64,000 nucleotides of DNA from contig NZ_KB911581.1 in NCBI RefSeq assembly GCF_000383595.1, positions 6,097,519 through 6,161,518 of the forward strand, written 5' to 3'. The first letter of the stretch is position 1. Each line of letters starts with the position of its first letter. The stretch is from Streptomyces bottropensis ATCC 25435 (GTDB taxonomy: Bacteria > Actinomycetota > Actinomycetes > Streptomycetales > Streptomycetaceae). Position numbers and translations under genes: made by a program. Shown piece by piece: positions 34,296 through 42,548 of this stretch. The notes beneath the pieces are model-generated. The model was given only the letters and a program-made list of their open reading frames with translations, searched no databases and was not told the DNA's origin.

Positions 34296-34928
34296 ATGAT
34301 CTGCGACGTGCAAGGACCCCAGCGGACCCGATCCGCTCTCGCCCTACGGCTGTCGGCCCTGCTCGCACTGACCTGGCTCCTCGGCGGAGCACCGAGCGGC
34401 ACGGCGGTCGCCGACGCCTGCGCGTACGCCACCGTCGGCCCGGACAGCTCCGGCGCGGTCGCCGTGGCGATCGGAGGCACCGACTCCTGCGAGCCGCCCC
34501 CGTCGCCCACGCCCACGCCCCCTCCGCCGCCGCCGCCGACCCCGTCGTGCCCGCCGGAGCCGACCCCGACACCTCCGCCGCGGCCGAGACCGCCGACGCC
34601 GACGCCCACCCCGGACCCCGCTCCGGACCCCCCGCCCGCCTCGAAGCCGAAGCCCACCCCGCCCCCGAGGCCCGCGCCACCGCCTCCCCCGCCGCCCGTC
34701 ACCGAGGCGCCCCGGCCCGCCCCCACCCCGACTCCCGTGCCGAGGAAGGCGCGGCCGGACCCCGCGCCCAGCGTCCGCCCCGAGGTGTCGCCGACCCCGG
34801 TGAGCTATCCGCCGTACCGGGCCCCGACCCACTCCGCGGCCAAGCGCTCCGGTCCGTCCCTCGTCTCGCTCGCCCTGCTCGTCACCGTGCCCGCGGTGTT
34901 CGCCGCCGCCGCACTGCGTCCGCGCTGA
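34296..34928 (+). CDS. Secreted proline-rich wall-spanning protein with C-terminal membrane helix
   Basis: About 210 residues. A signal peptide (LRLSALLALTWLLGG, cleavage near AVADA), a short Cys-containing globular part (DACAYATVG..TDSCEP), about 110 residues dominated by Pro with Thr, Lys and Glu (PTPTPPPPPPPTP), then a hydrophobic helix SLVSLALLVTVPAVFAAAAL and Arg tail. This looks like a cell-wall-spanning stalk anchored in the membrane. The start is uncertain: ATG 34296 or GTG 34308, neither with a clear ribosome site. It is probably cotranscribed with the DUF4239 gene 16 bases downstream. Confidence 0.72.
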   Translation: MICDVQGPQRTRSALALRLSALLALTWLLGGAPSGTAVADACAYATVGPDSSGAVAVAIGGTDSCEPPPSPTPTPPPPPPPTPSCPPEPTPTPPPRPRPPTPTPTPDPAPDPPPASKPKPTPPPRPAPPPPPPPVTEAPRPAPTPTPVPRKARPDPAPSVRPEVSPTPVSYPPYRAPTHSAAKRSGPSLVSLALLVTVPAVFAAAALRPR

Positions 34929-34944
34929 TCCCTGGAGGAACCTC

Positions 34945-35709
34945 TTGTCGGAATGGCTTGTTCTCACCCTCGCGATGGGGGCGGCCTGTCTGGTCGTCCT
35001 CATCGTGGCCGTAGTACGGCATCACGCCGCACCGGCGGACGAGGACCCGTCCGAGACCCCGGACGTCATCGAGTACATCACCATGATGATCGGCGTGGTG
35101 TACGCCATCGTGCTGGGCCTGGCCATCGCCGGTGTGTGGGAGGCCCGCAGCGCCGCCCAGGACCAGGTCCAGGCGGAGGCGCAGGCCCTGCACGAGATCA
35201 GTGAGCGGGTACGGGTGTATCCGCAGGACGTGCGCGACCGCATCCGCGGCGACATCGACGCGTACGTCGGCCATGTCGTGTCCACCGAGTGGAAGGTCAT
35301 GGCGGAGAAGGGCGAGGTGACCGAGCGCGGCACCGAGCTGTTCGAGACCGTCCGCCACGACGTCACCGACTACGAGCCGCGCAGCGACTTCGAGGCGCAG
35401 ACGTATCAGCCGCTGCTCGACCAGGTGGCCGCGGCCGACGCCGCGCGCGGCAGCCGCGCCGACTCCACCGGCGAGACCATGCCCGGCGTGGTGTGGTTCG
35501 GCCTGATCATCGGCGCCGTGGTGACGGTCGGCATGGTCTTCGCCCTGCAGATCCGGCGTACGCCGCGCGAACTGATCCTGGCCGGACTGTTCTCCGCCCT
35601 CATCGCGTTCCTGCTGTTCCTCGTCTGGGACTTCGACGCGCCCTACAGCCGAGGGTTGTCGGCCACGGCCGATCCGTTCCTGAGCCTGTTCCCGAACGCG
35701 GGCGGGTGA
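34945..35709 (+). CDS. DUF4239 membrane protein (bestrophin-like domain)
   Basis: A 254-residue membrane protein: TM1 (residues 3-25), TM2 (~45-65, YITMMIGVVYAIVLGLAIAGVW), a ~110-residue mostly helical cytoplasmic loop (ALHEISERVRVYP...), TM3 (~184-205) and TM4 (~214-235). This is the DUF4239 family, distantly bestrophin-like, of unknown function. The TTG start is supported by a strong GGAGGAA five bases upstream and by the lack of any other start that keeps TM1. It follows the proline-rich protein in an apparent operon. Confidence 0.85.
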   Translation: MSEWLVLTLAMGAACLVVLIVAVVRHHAAPADEDPSETPDVIEYITMMIGVVYAIVLGLAIAGVWEARSAAQDQVQAEAQALHEISERVRVYPQDVRDRIRGDIDAYVGHVVSTEWKVMAEKGEVTERGTELFETVRHDVTDYEPRSDFEAQTYQPLLDQVAAADAARGSRADSTGETMPGVVWFGLIIGAVVTVGMVFALQIRRTPRELILAGLFSALIAFLLFLVWDFDAPYSRGLSATADPFLSLFPNAGG

Positions 35710-35934
35710 CGGCACGTCGAGCCCGGTCCGGCGGCCGGGGGGGCGTGTGCCGCGCGGCGCACGCCCCCCGGCCGCGGGCGTGCCGGTCCCCTGTGCGGAG
35801 CACACGCGTGCCCCATTCGCGCTACTGCGATCGCGCCACCGGGCGCGCCTTCCTAGCGTTTCGGTCATCGAGGTGCATTCAGACGCAGGCGGAAACGGTC
35901 CGCGGCAGGCTCCTCGGGGACCCGGAGGCTCATC

Positions 35935-36456
35935 ATGCGCGCGATACGCGTCGCTTCGGCCGCTCTGCTGGGCGTGGCCGCCCTCTCCCTCACCGCTCCC
36001 GCCGCGCACGCGGCACGGGCCGGCGACATCACGTCGTTCGGCTTCGGTGTCGTGCCCTCGACGGTCGCCCCCGGCGGGCAGGTGCTCCTGCGTGTCGACG
36101 GCTGCCATCGCAGGACGACCGTCTCCTCGGGCGTCTTCGACTCCGTCGTCATCCCCCGGGGCCAGTCCTCGGCCACGGCGACCGTCGACCGGGACGCCAG
36201 ACCGGGCACGGTGTACGAGGTGTCGTTCCAGTGCGGCGACGAGAGCGGCCGGACGGACCTCACCATCGTCTCCGGCCACCCGACGCATCACCCGACCCAC
36301 CACCCCACCCGCGGCTCCCATGCCGGGGCCGGCGGCACCGTGGCCGGCTTCGACCCGCATGAGATCGGCCTCGGCGCGGCGCTCGTCGCCGGGGCGCTGG
36401 GCGTGGCCTGGCACCGGGCGCGCCGTCGCCCCGAGGACGGCGGCGGCCACTCCTGA
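35935..36456 (+). CDS. Secreted Ig-like protein with C-terminal anchor helix (paralog A)
   Basis: A 173-residue exported protein: signal peptide (1-26, APAAHAA), a single Ig-like beta domain with two cysteines (~residues 58 and 103; VAPGGQVLLRVDGC, TVYEVSFQCGD), a His/Pro/Thr-rich stalk (HPTHHPTHHPTR) and a C-terminal helix GLGAALVAGALGVAWHRARRR. Same layout as the convergent gene at 36620-37111. Function unknown; a surface protein is likely. Promoter region 35710-35934 shows no other gene. Confidence 0.82.
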   Translation: MRAIRVASAALLGVAALSLTAPAAHAARAGDITSFGFGVVPSTVAPGGQVLLRVDGCHRRTTVSSGVFDSVVIPRGQSSATATVDRDARPGTVYEVSFQCGDESGRTDLTIVSGHPTHHPTHHPTRGSHAGAGGTVAGFDPHEIGLGAALVAGALGVAWHRARRRPEDGGGHS

Positions 36457-36475
36457 CCGGCGCCCCGCGCGGCAC

Positions 36476-36537
36476 CGCCGTACAGCCCTTCGCCCCGGAG
36501 ACCCTCACGGGCTTCCGGGGCGAAGGACTGTACGGCG
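36476..36537. terminator. 24-bp bidirectional hairpin between convergent paralogs
   Basis: Arms at 36476-36499 and 36514-36537 pair over 24 bases with a single mismatch (start CGCCGTACAG, end TCCGGGGCG on the inner side). The loop is 14 bases. It is placed to terminate both convergent genes. Confidence 0.88.
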
Positions 36538-36619
36538 TGCGATCCGTGCTCCGAAGGGGTGGGCCGGATCCCGGGTGCGGACGCGGATCCTGTTCCGGGG
36601 TTCGGATCCGTTCCCGGAC

Positions 36620-37111
36620 TCAGGCCTTGTTCTCCGCCCGCCGGCGCATCCAGAAGACCCCGCCGCCGACGACCGCGGCGGTCACGAGCCCGCCGCCGAT
36701 CGCGATGTCGGTCGACGTGGCCCCGGTGGAGCTGCTGCCGCCGAGGCCGCCGCGGACCCCGCCGATGACGGTGAAGACGCCGGTGAACGTCTTGCGCTTG
36801 CCCTCGCAGTTGGTGGTGACGCTGTACGAGCCGGGACTGGCGTCGGCGTTGACCCGCACCGTGGCCGTGGCGGTCGGACCGCCCATGGACCTGAGGTTGG
36901 TGGTGGGGAAGGCGTTGGAGCCGATGGTGCTGCCGGCGATCGCGCACGCGTCGCCGCCGCTGACGGTGAGGACGAGCTGTCCGCCGCGGGCGATGACGTT
37001 GGGGGTGGCCGTGACCGCGCTCGGCTGGTCCCAGGCGGTGGCCGTCGGCGCGGCGACGCCGACCAGGGCGACCGCGGCGGCCGAGGCCGCCAGGACACGA
37101 GTAGTACGCAT
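36620..37111 (-). CDS. Secreted Ig-like protein with C-terminal anchor helix (paralog B)
   Basis: A 163-residue exported protein with signal peptide (1-26, PTATAWD), one Ig-like domain with two cysteines (GGDACAIAGS, TTNCEGKRK), a Gly/Ser-rich stalk (GGVRGGLGGSSSTG) and a final TM helix IAIGGGLVTAAVVGGGVFW with MRRR stop-transfer. The start at 37111 is preceded by GGAGGATC. It is a homolog of the gene at 35935 and points towards it. Function unknown. A sortase gene lies just upstream, but the C-terminus lacks an obvious LPXTG. Confidence 0.85.
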   Translation of the reverse strand: MRTTRVLAASAAAVALVGVAAPTATAWDQPSAVTATPNVIARGGQLVLTVSGGDACAIAGSTIGSNAFPTTNLRSMGGPTATATVRVNADASPGSYSVTTNCEGKRKTFTGVFTVIGGVRGGLGGSSSTGATSTDIAIGGGLVTAAVVGGGVFWMRRRAENKA

Positions 37112-37453
37112 GTGATCCTCCGCGGAAGACGCCCCGGGTCCCGTCCCCGGTCGATCGGCGAGAAAACGTCTCCCAGAAAGACCCTCAGATGCCGTGCCCG
37201 GGCCCGCATTTCGGCGCTGGTCCGTCCTGGTGAGCAGCGGGCGGAGGACACGCCGGGATATCTCCGCGCGATTCGATATCGCCGCAGGTCACGGACCGTC
37301 AGAAAATTCCTCCGGGTGACGGACCCGGATGGCGGAGAACTCCCCGCCCCGCCACCCGTTCGCACCTGCCCCGTCGCCTTCGCCGTGCGGCAGGCTTAGC
37401 TTTTCCGTATGCGCGAGGGACACGGCGACGGCCGGGTCGAGAGGGGATGGGAT
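37112..37453. other. 342-bp divergent gap between paralog B and the sortase
   Basis: It should contain both promoters. Two GATATC hexamers (around 37257 and 37273) and an A/T-rich patch near 37300 stand out. No gene is seen. The sortase frame is open from 37409 and could start there. Confidence 0.4.
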
Positions 37454-38125
37454 ATGTCTTCGTCCGGACCGGCCGAGGCCGAATGGGAGGAGCCGCGGAA
37501 GAAGCGTGCTCCCTGGGGCGTAATAGCGCTTGTCCTCCTGACCGGTCTCGCCCTGATCCGCAACGGCTCGGGCGAGTTCGACGTGGGGCCGCCGCAGCCC
37601 GCGTCGGCGGCGGCCGCGGACAGTCGCCGCACCCCGCACGGCACCTTCACCGATGTCCCCGACCCGCTGCCGTACGCGATGGTCGACCGGGTGCGGATCC
37701 CCTCGATCCGGGTCGACGCGCCGGCCATGCCCGTCGGGCTGGACGCGCAGGGCTGGGTGGACGCGCCGCCGGCCCGCGATCCGAACCTCGCGGGGTGGTT
37801 CACCGGCGCGGTCTCCCCCGGCGAGAAGGGCACGTCCGTCGTCGTCGGCCATGTCGACAACAACCAGGGCCCCGCCGTGTTCTACGGCCTCGGGGCGCTG
37901 AAGAAGGGCGCCAAGATCGAGATCCTGCGCGCGGACAGGAAGACCGCCGTGTTCGAGATCTACGGCATCGAGGTGTTCGCGAAGAACGATTTCCCGGGCG
38001 ACCGGGTCTACGGGAACAGCGGAATTCCCGAATTGCGGGTGATCACCTGCGGCGGTGGTTTCTCCAAGCAGAACGGCTACGACGGGAACGTCGTCGTGTT
38101 CGCCCGCCTGGTCGAGGTGCGCTGA
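37454..38125 (+). CDS. Class F sortase
   Basis: About 223 residues (MSSSGPAEAEWEEP start, behind GAGGGGATGGG; an upstream ATG at 37409 without ribosome site gives 238). One N-terminal TM helix (WGVIALVLLTGLALIRNG), then the sortase barrel from VDRVRIPSIRVDAPAMPVG, catalytic His in VVGHVDNNQGPAVF and catalytic Cys in VITCGGGFSKQNG. Short, actinobacterial class F by its TCGG context. It would join surface proteins to the wall or to each other. The neighbouring anchored Ig-like proteins are possible clients only in a loose sense, because no sorting signal is visible in them. Confidence 0.9.
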   Translation: MSSSGPAEAEWEEPRKKRAPWGVIALVLLTGLALIRNGSGEFDVGPPQPASAAAADSRRTPHGTFTDVPDPLPYAMVDRVRIPSIRVDAPAMPVGLDAQGWVDAPPARDPNLAGWFTGAVSPGEKGTSVVVGHVDNNQGPAVFYGLGALKKGAKIEILRADRKTAVFEIYGIEVFAKNDFPGDRVYGNSGIPELRVITCGGGFSKQNGYDGNVVVFARLVEVR

Positions 38126-38165
38126 CCGTGCCCCTGCCGGGCGGGCGGGAATCCACCGGAATGCG

Positions 38166-39023
38166 CTAGACGTATTTCCGCTGGGGCACGGTGATGCGAT
38201 AGCCGGAATCCAGCAGTTCGGGCAGATAGTCGCGCAGGGCCCTGACGCTCTGCGAGCGGTCGCCGCCCGCGTCGTGGGAGAGCACGACGACACCGGGGGC
38301 GGCCCCGTCCTCCACACGCCGGGCGATGGTGTGCGCGCCGGGGGTCCGCCAGTCGAAGGTGTCCACGGTCCAGGCCAGCGGCTCCATGCCGAGTTCGGCG
38401 CCGAACCGGAACGCGGCCCGGTTCCAGGCGCCGTAGGGGGCGCGGAACCACAGTGGCGGTTCGCCGTAGGCCTTCTCGATGATCTCGCTGGTGCGGGCCA
38501 TCTCCGCGTGGATCCGGGACCGGGAGAGGGTGGTCAGCAGCGGATGGGACCAGGTGTGGTTGCCGACCGCGTGACCGTCGTCGGCCATCTCCCGCAGCAG
38601 GTCCTTGTACCGGACCGCCATCTCGCCGCACACGAAGAACATCGCCCGGACGTCGTGGTCGCGCAGGATGCGCAGGATGTCCGGGGTGTAGCGGGGGTCG
38701 GGGCCGTCGTCGAAGGTCAGCACCATGGTGCGGCCGCGGCCGTCCACCCGCAGGAACGGCTCGTGCCGGACGGAGGGCCGGACGAGGGTGCGGCGCCGGG
38801 GTGGCGGCCCGTACCCCGCGATGGGTCCGAGACGGTAGGAGGAGGGCTTGAGCGCCGGACGGCCCCCCGGACCCGTCGCCGGGGCGGAGACGTCGGCCGG
38901 TGCCGGGCCGGAGGCCCCGTCGTCGATGAGCAGAGCGGCGGTGCCCGCCGTGGCGGCCGCGCCCAGCAGGGCGGCTCCGCCCGTCAACAGGTGACGACGC
39001 GTGAACATCTGATCCTTCGTCAT
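38166..39023 (-). CDS. Tat-exported polysaccharide deacetylase (NodB domain)
   Basis: A 285-residue carbohydrate esterase family 4 protein. N-terminal twin-arginine signal (FTRRHLLTGGAALLGAA), linker, then the NodB domain: motif 1 LTFDDGPDPR (base and metal Asp), motif 2 HTWSHP (metal His pair), motif 3 RAPYG, motif 4 WTVDTFDW, motif 5 LSHDAGG. All metal and catalytic residues are there. It probably removes N-acetyl groups from peptidoglycan or another surface glycan. It is convergent with the sortase gene (41-bp gap). Confidence 0.94.
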   Translation of the reverse strand: MTKDQMFTRRHLLTGGAALLGAAATAGTAALLIDDGASGPAPADVSAPATGPGGRPALKPSSYRLGPIAGYGPPPRRRTLVRPSVRHEPFLRVDGRGRTMVLTFDDGPDPRYTPDILRILRDHDVRAMFFVCGEMAVRYKDLLREMADDGHAVGNHTWSHPLLTTLSRSRIHAEMARTSEIIEKAYGEPPLWFRAPYGAWNRAAFRFGAELGMEPLAWTVDTFDWRTPGAHTIARRVEDGAAPGVVVLSHDAGGDRSQSVRALRDYLPELLDSGYRITVPQRKYV

Positions 39024-39169
39024 GACTCATCAGTCGACCAAGGCGGGGACGCCGCACCACCGCGACACCGGTGCGGCGGCACGGAAGCACCCGAAGGGAG
39101 TAATCGTCCGCGCCCTCGACGCACGCCCGGCGCACGCCGGGGCCCGGGTGCTCCGATAGCCTCGCGACC

Positions 39170-39631
39170 GTGACCGATCAGCAAGCACACCGGTTCGAAC
39201 GGGGTACCGACGGACCCAAGGTCGTCCTCGTCGGACTGGACGGCTCCGACACCTCGCTGCGGGCCGTGGCCTACGCCGCCGGCCTCGCCCGCCGCCAGCA
39301 CGCGCTGCTCGCGATCGTGTACGTCCAGCCCCTCCTGGCGGCCGGTGCGGCGCTCGGGGTGCCGGTGGCCGGGACGACCGACGAGATCGCCGCGCACCTC
39401 GTCGCCGAGATCCGGGAGGCGGCGGAGCAGGTGAAGGGCATCTTCGAGGTGCGCTGGGAGTTCCACACCTTCCGCGGCGACCCGTACAACGGCCTGGTGA
39501 CGGCGGCGGAGCAGCTCAAGGCGGACGCGGTCGTGGTGGGCGCCTCCCAGCGGGCCGGCCACCGCATCGTCGGCTCGGTGGCCCTGCGCCTGGTGAAGGC
39601 GGGCCGCTGGCCGGTGACGGTGGTGCCGTAG
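39170..39631 (+). CDS. Universal stress protein (UspA family)
   Basis: A 153-residue single-domain Usp: VVLVGLDGSDTSLRAVAYAAGLARR at the N-terminus, the middle RWEFHTFRGDPYNGLVTAAEQLKADAVVVGAS block, and the C-terminal RAGHRIVGSVALRLV. The G-2x-G-9x-G(S/T) ATP loop is only partly kept, so nucleotide binding is uncertain. GTG start at 39170. Divergent from the deacetylase. Confidence 0.9.
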   Translation: MTDQQAHRFERGTDGPKVVLVGLDGSDTSLRAVAYAAGLARRQHALLAIVYVQPLLAAGAALGVPVAGTTDEIAAHLVAEIREAAEQVKGIFEVRWEFHTFRGDPYNGLVTAAEQLKADAVVVGASQRAGHRIVGSVALRLVKAGRWPVTVVP

Positions 39632-39683
39632 GTACGGCGGGGCCAGAACAGAGGTACGGCGGGGCCGGAGGTACGGCGGGACC
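39631..39683. repeat. Three-copy 14-bp repeat after the Usp gene
   Basis: GGTACGGCGGG(G/A)CC at 39631-39644, 39653-39666 and 39670-39683. The first copy starts at the last base of the stop codon. Confidence 0.75.
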
Positions 39684-39716
39684 CAGGGCTCGGGGCCCGA
39701 GCGGCCAGGTGTTCCC

Positions 39717-40874
39717 CTAGTTCCCCGTGACCAGCCCGTCCTGCGCCGCGCCCCGGCTGAGGACGACGTCCCGGATGCGGTCGCGTACGGCGGCGACGTC
39801 GGCCCCCGCCCCGGCCGCGATCGCGGAGTCGAGGTCGACGACCCGTCCCCGGCCGGTGTCGAACCACTGGGGCACGAACTCGGCCCTCGTCACCGCCCAG
39901 CGGTCACCGTCTCGCGCGGGCGGGGCGAAGGTGAAGCGGGCGAGGGTGCCCTGGTTGCCGCGCGGGTCGAAGGCGCCGGAGTGGTTCTTCATCGCCCCCG
40001 CGACCTGGTCGCCCATCCCGTAGACGACCCAGGTCCCGTTGACCTTCTCGTAGGCCTGTGGGACGTGCGCGTGCGTGCCGAGGATCAGGTCGACGACGGG
40101 CCGGCCGCCGGTGGCCGCGCGCGTGAGTTCCTCCGCCAGGGTCACCTGCTGGGCGTCGGGCGCGTCCTGCCACTCCGTCCCCCAGTGCAGCGACACCACC
40201 ACGACGTCGGCGCCCGCCCGCCGGGCGGCCCGCGCGTCCGTCAGGATCCGCTCCCGGTCGATCAGGTTCACCGCCCAGGGCCGGTCCACGGGCAGCGGAA
40301 TGTCGTTCGTCCCGTACGTGTACGCCAGGTGCGCCACCTGAGCGCCCCCGGCGCGCATCAGGGTCGGACGCCGCGCCTCCTCGGCCGTACGCGCCGATCC
40401 CGCGTGCCGCACGCCGGCGCGATCGAGCGCGTCCAGCGTGCGCTGGATACCGCGTGCGCCGTCGTCCAGTGAGTGGTTGGAGGCGGTGGAGCACGCGTCG
40501 TACCCCGTGGCCGCGAGGCCCGCCGCCACCTCGGGAGGTGACTTGAACACCGGGTAGCCGCTGTAGTTCCCGTCCGCCCCGTAGACGGTCTCCATATGAC
40601 AGATCGCCAGATCGGCCTCGGACACCACGGGTTTCACGCCCGCGAGCATCGGCGCGAAGTCGTAGCCGTCGCCACCCGCGTCCGTCCGGGCCCGCTCGAT
40701 GATCGACATGTGCGGAAGGACGTCACCGGAGGCGACGAGGGTGAAGCCGCGGCCGTCCCCGGCGGGGGCCGAGGGTCCGGGCCGGGGGGACGAGCCCGGG
40801 TACTGGCAGGCGGCGGTCGTGGCGAGGAGGAGGACGGTGAGCGAGACGCCGACGGGACCGCGGTGTGCGGGCAT
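39717..40874 (-). CDS. CapA-family lipoprotein (poly-gamma-glutamate synthesis-type metallophosphatase fold)
   Basis: A 385-residue lipoprotein with signal LTVLLLATTAAC (lipobox Cys ~23). The CapA domain follows: FTLVASGDVLPH, DLAICHMETVYG, NHSLDDGARGIQRTLDALDRAG, VVVSLHWGTEWQ, ILGTHAHVPQAYE and VVYGMGDQ. These match the metal-binding motifs of the calcineurin-like CapA family. CapA needs CapB/C to make poly-gamma-glutamate and none is nearby, so a different hydrolytic role is more likely. Its start at 40874 faces an A/T-rich promoter with the palindrome TGACTAGTCA. Confidence 0.9.
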   Translation of the reverse strand: MPAHRGPVGVSLTVLLLATTAACQYPGSSPRPGPSAPAGDGRGFTLVASGDVLPHMSIIERARTDAGGDGYDFAPMLAGVKPVVSEADLAICHMETVYGADGNYSGYPVFKSPPEVAAGLAATGYDACSTASNHSLDDGARGIQRTLDALDRAGVRHAGSARTAEEARRPTLMRAGGAQVAHLAYTYGTNDIPLPVDRPWAVNLIDRERILTDARAARRAGADVVVVSLHWGTEWQDAPDAQQVTLAEELTRAATGGRPVVDLILGTHAHVPQAYEKVNGTWVVYGMGDQVAGAMKNHSGAFDPRGNQGTLARFTFAPPARDGDRWAVTRAEFVPQWFDTGRGRVVDLDSAIAAGAGADVAAVRDRIRDVVLSRGAAQDGLVTGN

Positions 40875-40904
40875 GGATAAGCACCTCAGTCTTGTCGTAT
40901 TTAC

Positions 40905-40914
40905 TGACTAGTCA
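40905..40914. promoter_or_regulatory. Palindrome in the A/T-rich promoter of the capA-like gene
   Basis: TGACTAGTCA, 31 bases upstream of the capA-like start, within a stretch (40890-40955) markedly lower in GC than its surroundings. Confidence 0.4.
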
Positions 40915-41093
40915 TCACGAATCCATATACAGCGGTACACATCCGTCAAGTAGGCACACCGGAGCAAGCGCGCACGCAGGACCCGTTCGGCGGCATACCG
41001 TTCGTCGCACCGTTCGCCGACAGGTTCGACCGCCCGCCGCACACCCGTGACCGGCCCCTGTCCTCCCGCGGCGCCCCGCGTTCCCATACGGCC

Positions 41094-41639
41094 ATGACGG
41101 CCGGAACCACGATCACCTACGGGACGACCGCCGAACACGAGCTGGCCGAGCTCCAGCGCGAACACGGCCGCCCCCTCTTCGCCCTGCTGCTGCGGCTCTC
41201 CGACGGAGACCGCCATCGCGCCGAGGACCTGGTCCAGGAGACCTTCGTGCGCGCCTGGCAACACCCCGAGGCGCTGCGCGCCGACGACTTCGACTCCGTA
41301 CGCCCCTGGCTGCTCACCGTCGGGCGGCGGCTCGCCATAGACGCGCGGCGGGCCCGGCAGGCGCGCCCCGCCGAGGTGGGGGACGCGGTGCTGGAGAACG
41401 CGCGTGTGATGGCGGATCACGCCGAACGGTCGGTGGCGACCCTCGATGTACGGGAAGCTGTGAAGACACTCACTCCCGAGCACCGCGAAGTACTGGTGCA
41501 GGTGTACTTCCAGGGTGCGAGTGTGGCGGAAGCCGCCGAGGCCCTCGGAATCCCGCCCGGTACGGTGAAGTCTCGCGCGTACTACGCGCTGCGCGCCCTG
41601 CGCCGGGTGCTTCCCGGATACGCGGCCGACCTGCGGTGA
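41094..41639 (+). CDS. ECF-type RNA polymerase sigma factor
   Basis: A 181-residue sigma-70 family ECF factor. Region 2 is GDRHRAEDLVQETFVRAWQHPEALR and region 4 LTPEHREVLVQVYFQGASVAEAAEALGIPPGTVKSRAYYALRALRRVL; a short linker joins them. The ATG at 41094 has no ribosome site directly upstream. Two genes downstream lies a zinc-finger membrane protein of the anti-sigma kind, its likely regulator. I remember an ECF gene in the corresponding S. coelicolor location. Confidence 0.94.
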   Translation: MTAGTTITYGTTAEHELAELQREHGRPLFALLLRLSDGDRHRAEDLVQETFVRAWQHPEALRADDFDSVRPWLLTVGRRLAIDARRARQARPAEVGDAVLENARVMADHAERSVATLDVREAVKTLTPEHREVLVQVYFQGASVAEAAEALGIPPGTVKSRAYYALRALRRVLPGYAADLR

Positions 41640-41795
41640 AACCCATGGCCGAGTCAAACCTCCGTAAAGCGCCTTGCCGAATACCCCGGTTGAGCAATCA
41701 GCTGTCTTCTATCCGTGTTCCGGATGGGGGCTCGGGCCCGTTCTCCGGGCCCGGGGTCGGGCGACGCGCACGCACCGGAGGAAGGCAGGGAAGGG

Positions 41796-42311
41796 ATGCT
41801 GCACAAAGGGCAGGAGAGCACGGACGGCGCCGGCGGAGGCGAACTGGCCGTCCCGATGGCGTGGTTCTACGCCGAGTACATCGCGGAGGAGCTGCTGCGG
41901 ACGGGCGACCTGATGCCGCCGACGTCCTTCGAGTTCCGAGCGGGGCGGGACGCCCTGGCGCTGACCGTCTTCCTCTCGGACGCGGGCGGTGAGCTGTCCG
42001 GCATCCGGGTCGTCACCCAGCTGGAGACCTGGCTGTCGCTGACGGCGTACGACCAGCCGTGGCAGGACTGGGTGTGCGAACGCATGGCCGACTTCACCGC
42101 CGAGGCGCTGGAGTCGGGCGGCCCGTCACCTGACCTGGAGCTGGCCGCCGCCGCGTGGCGCTGGCTGGAGGAGACGGAGCTGCTCGCACCCGACCTGGAC
42201 GCGGTGCCGGGGGGCGGTGCGGTCCTCGGCGAGGACGACGGCCCGAAGGTCTGGACGCCGGCCTGGCGGCTCGGTCTGCCGCTGGGGCACCTGGCCATCC
42301 ACCTCTTCTAG
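41796..42311 (+). CDS. Conserved hypothetical protein between sigma and anti-sigma genes
   Basis: About 171 residues (start MLHKGQESTDG at 41796, behind GGAGGAAGG; the frame is open from 41715). No known domain recognised. The body is acidic and helical with many tryptophans (MAWFYAEYIAEELLRTGDL, LETWLSLTAYDQPWQDWVCERMADF, AAWRWLEETELL, WTPAWRLGLPLGHLAIHLF) and ends in a hydrophobic segment. No signal peptide. Its location between the ECF sigma and the anti-sigma-like gene suggests involvement in the same circuit. The stop codon lies inside a 20-bp tandem duplication. Confidence 0.72.
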   Translation: MLHKGQESTDGAGGGELAVPMAWFYAEYIAEELLRTGDLMPPTSFEFRAGRDALALTVFLSDAGGELSGIRVVTQLETWLSLTAYDQPWQDWVCERMADFTAEALESGGPSPDLELAAAAWRWLEETELLAPDLDAVPGGGAVLGEDDGPKVWTPAWRLGLPLGHLAIHLF

Positions 42312-42344
42312 GACCTCTTCCGGTCTTCTAGGACCTCTTCCGGC
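42306..42344. repeat. 20-bp tandem duplication spanning a stop codon
   Basis: CTTCTAGGACCTCTTCCGG occurs at 42306-42324 and 42326-42344 with one T between. The first copy contains the TAG stop of the upstream gene and its last phenylalanine codon. Confidence 0.9.
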
Positions 42345-42548
42345 GCCGACACCCCACGTTCGGGCGGCGGCCATCCGGATGTCGCGGCCCGGGGGGACCA
42401 AGTTTTTCGTTCTCGGACCAATCCGCGCGGCGGAGGGCTCCGAATCTTTTGGTTGGCATTGGCCGAGGGCTTGAATGATTCGCCGGTCTGGTCCGTACCG
42501 GTGGGGGCAGGAAGCAACCCCCACCGCACACCGGCCCGAGGAATCGCC

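Noticed and set aside
39717..40874. Poly-gamma-glutamate capsule locus
   Set aside because: Only a CapA-like gene is present; no CapB or CapC ligase genes flank it.
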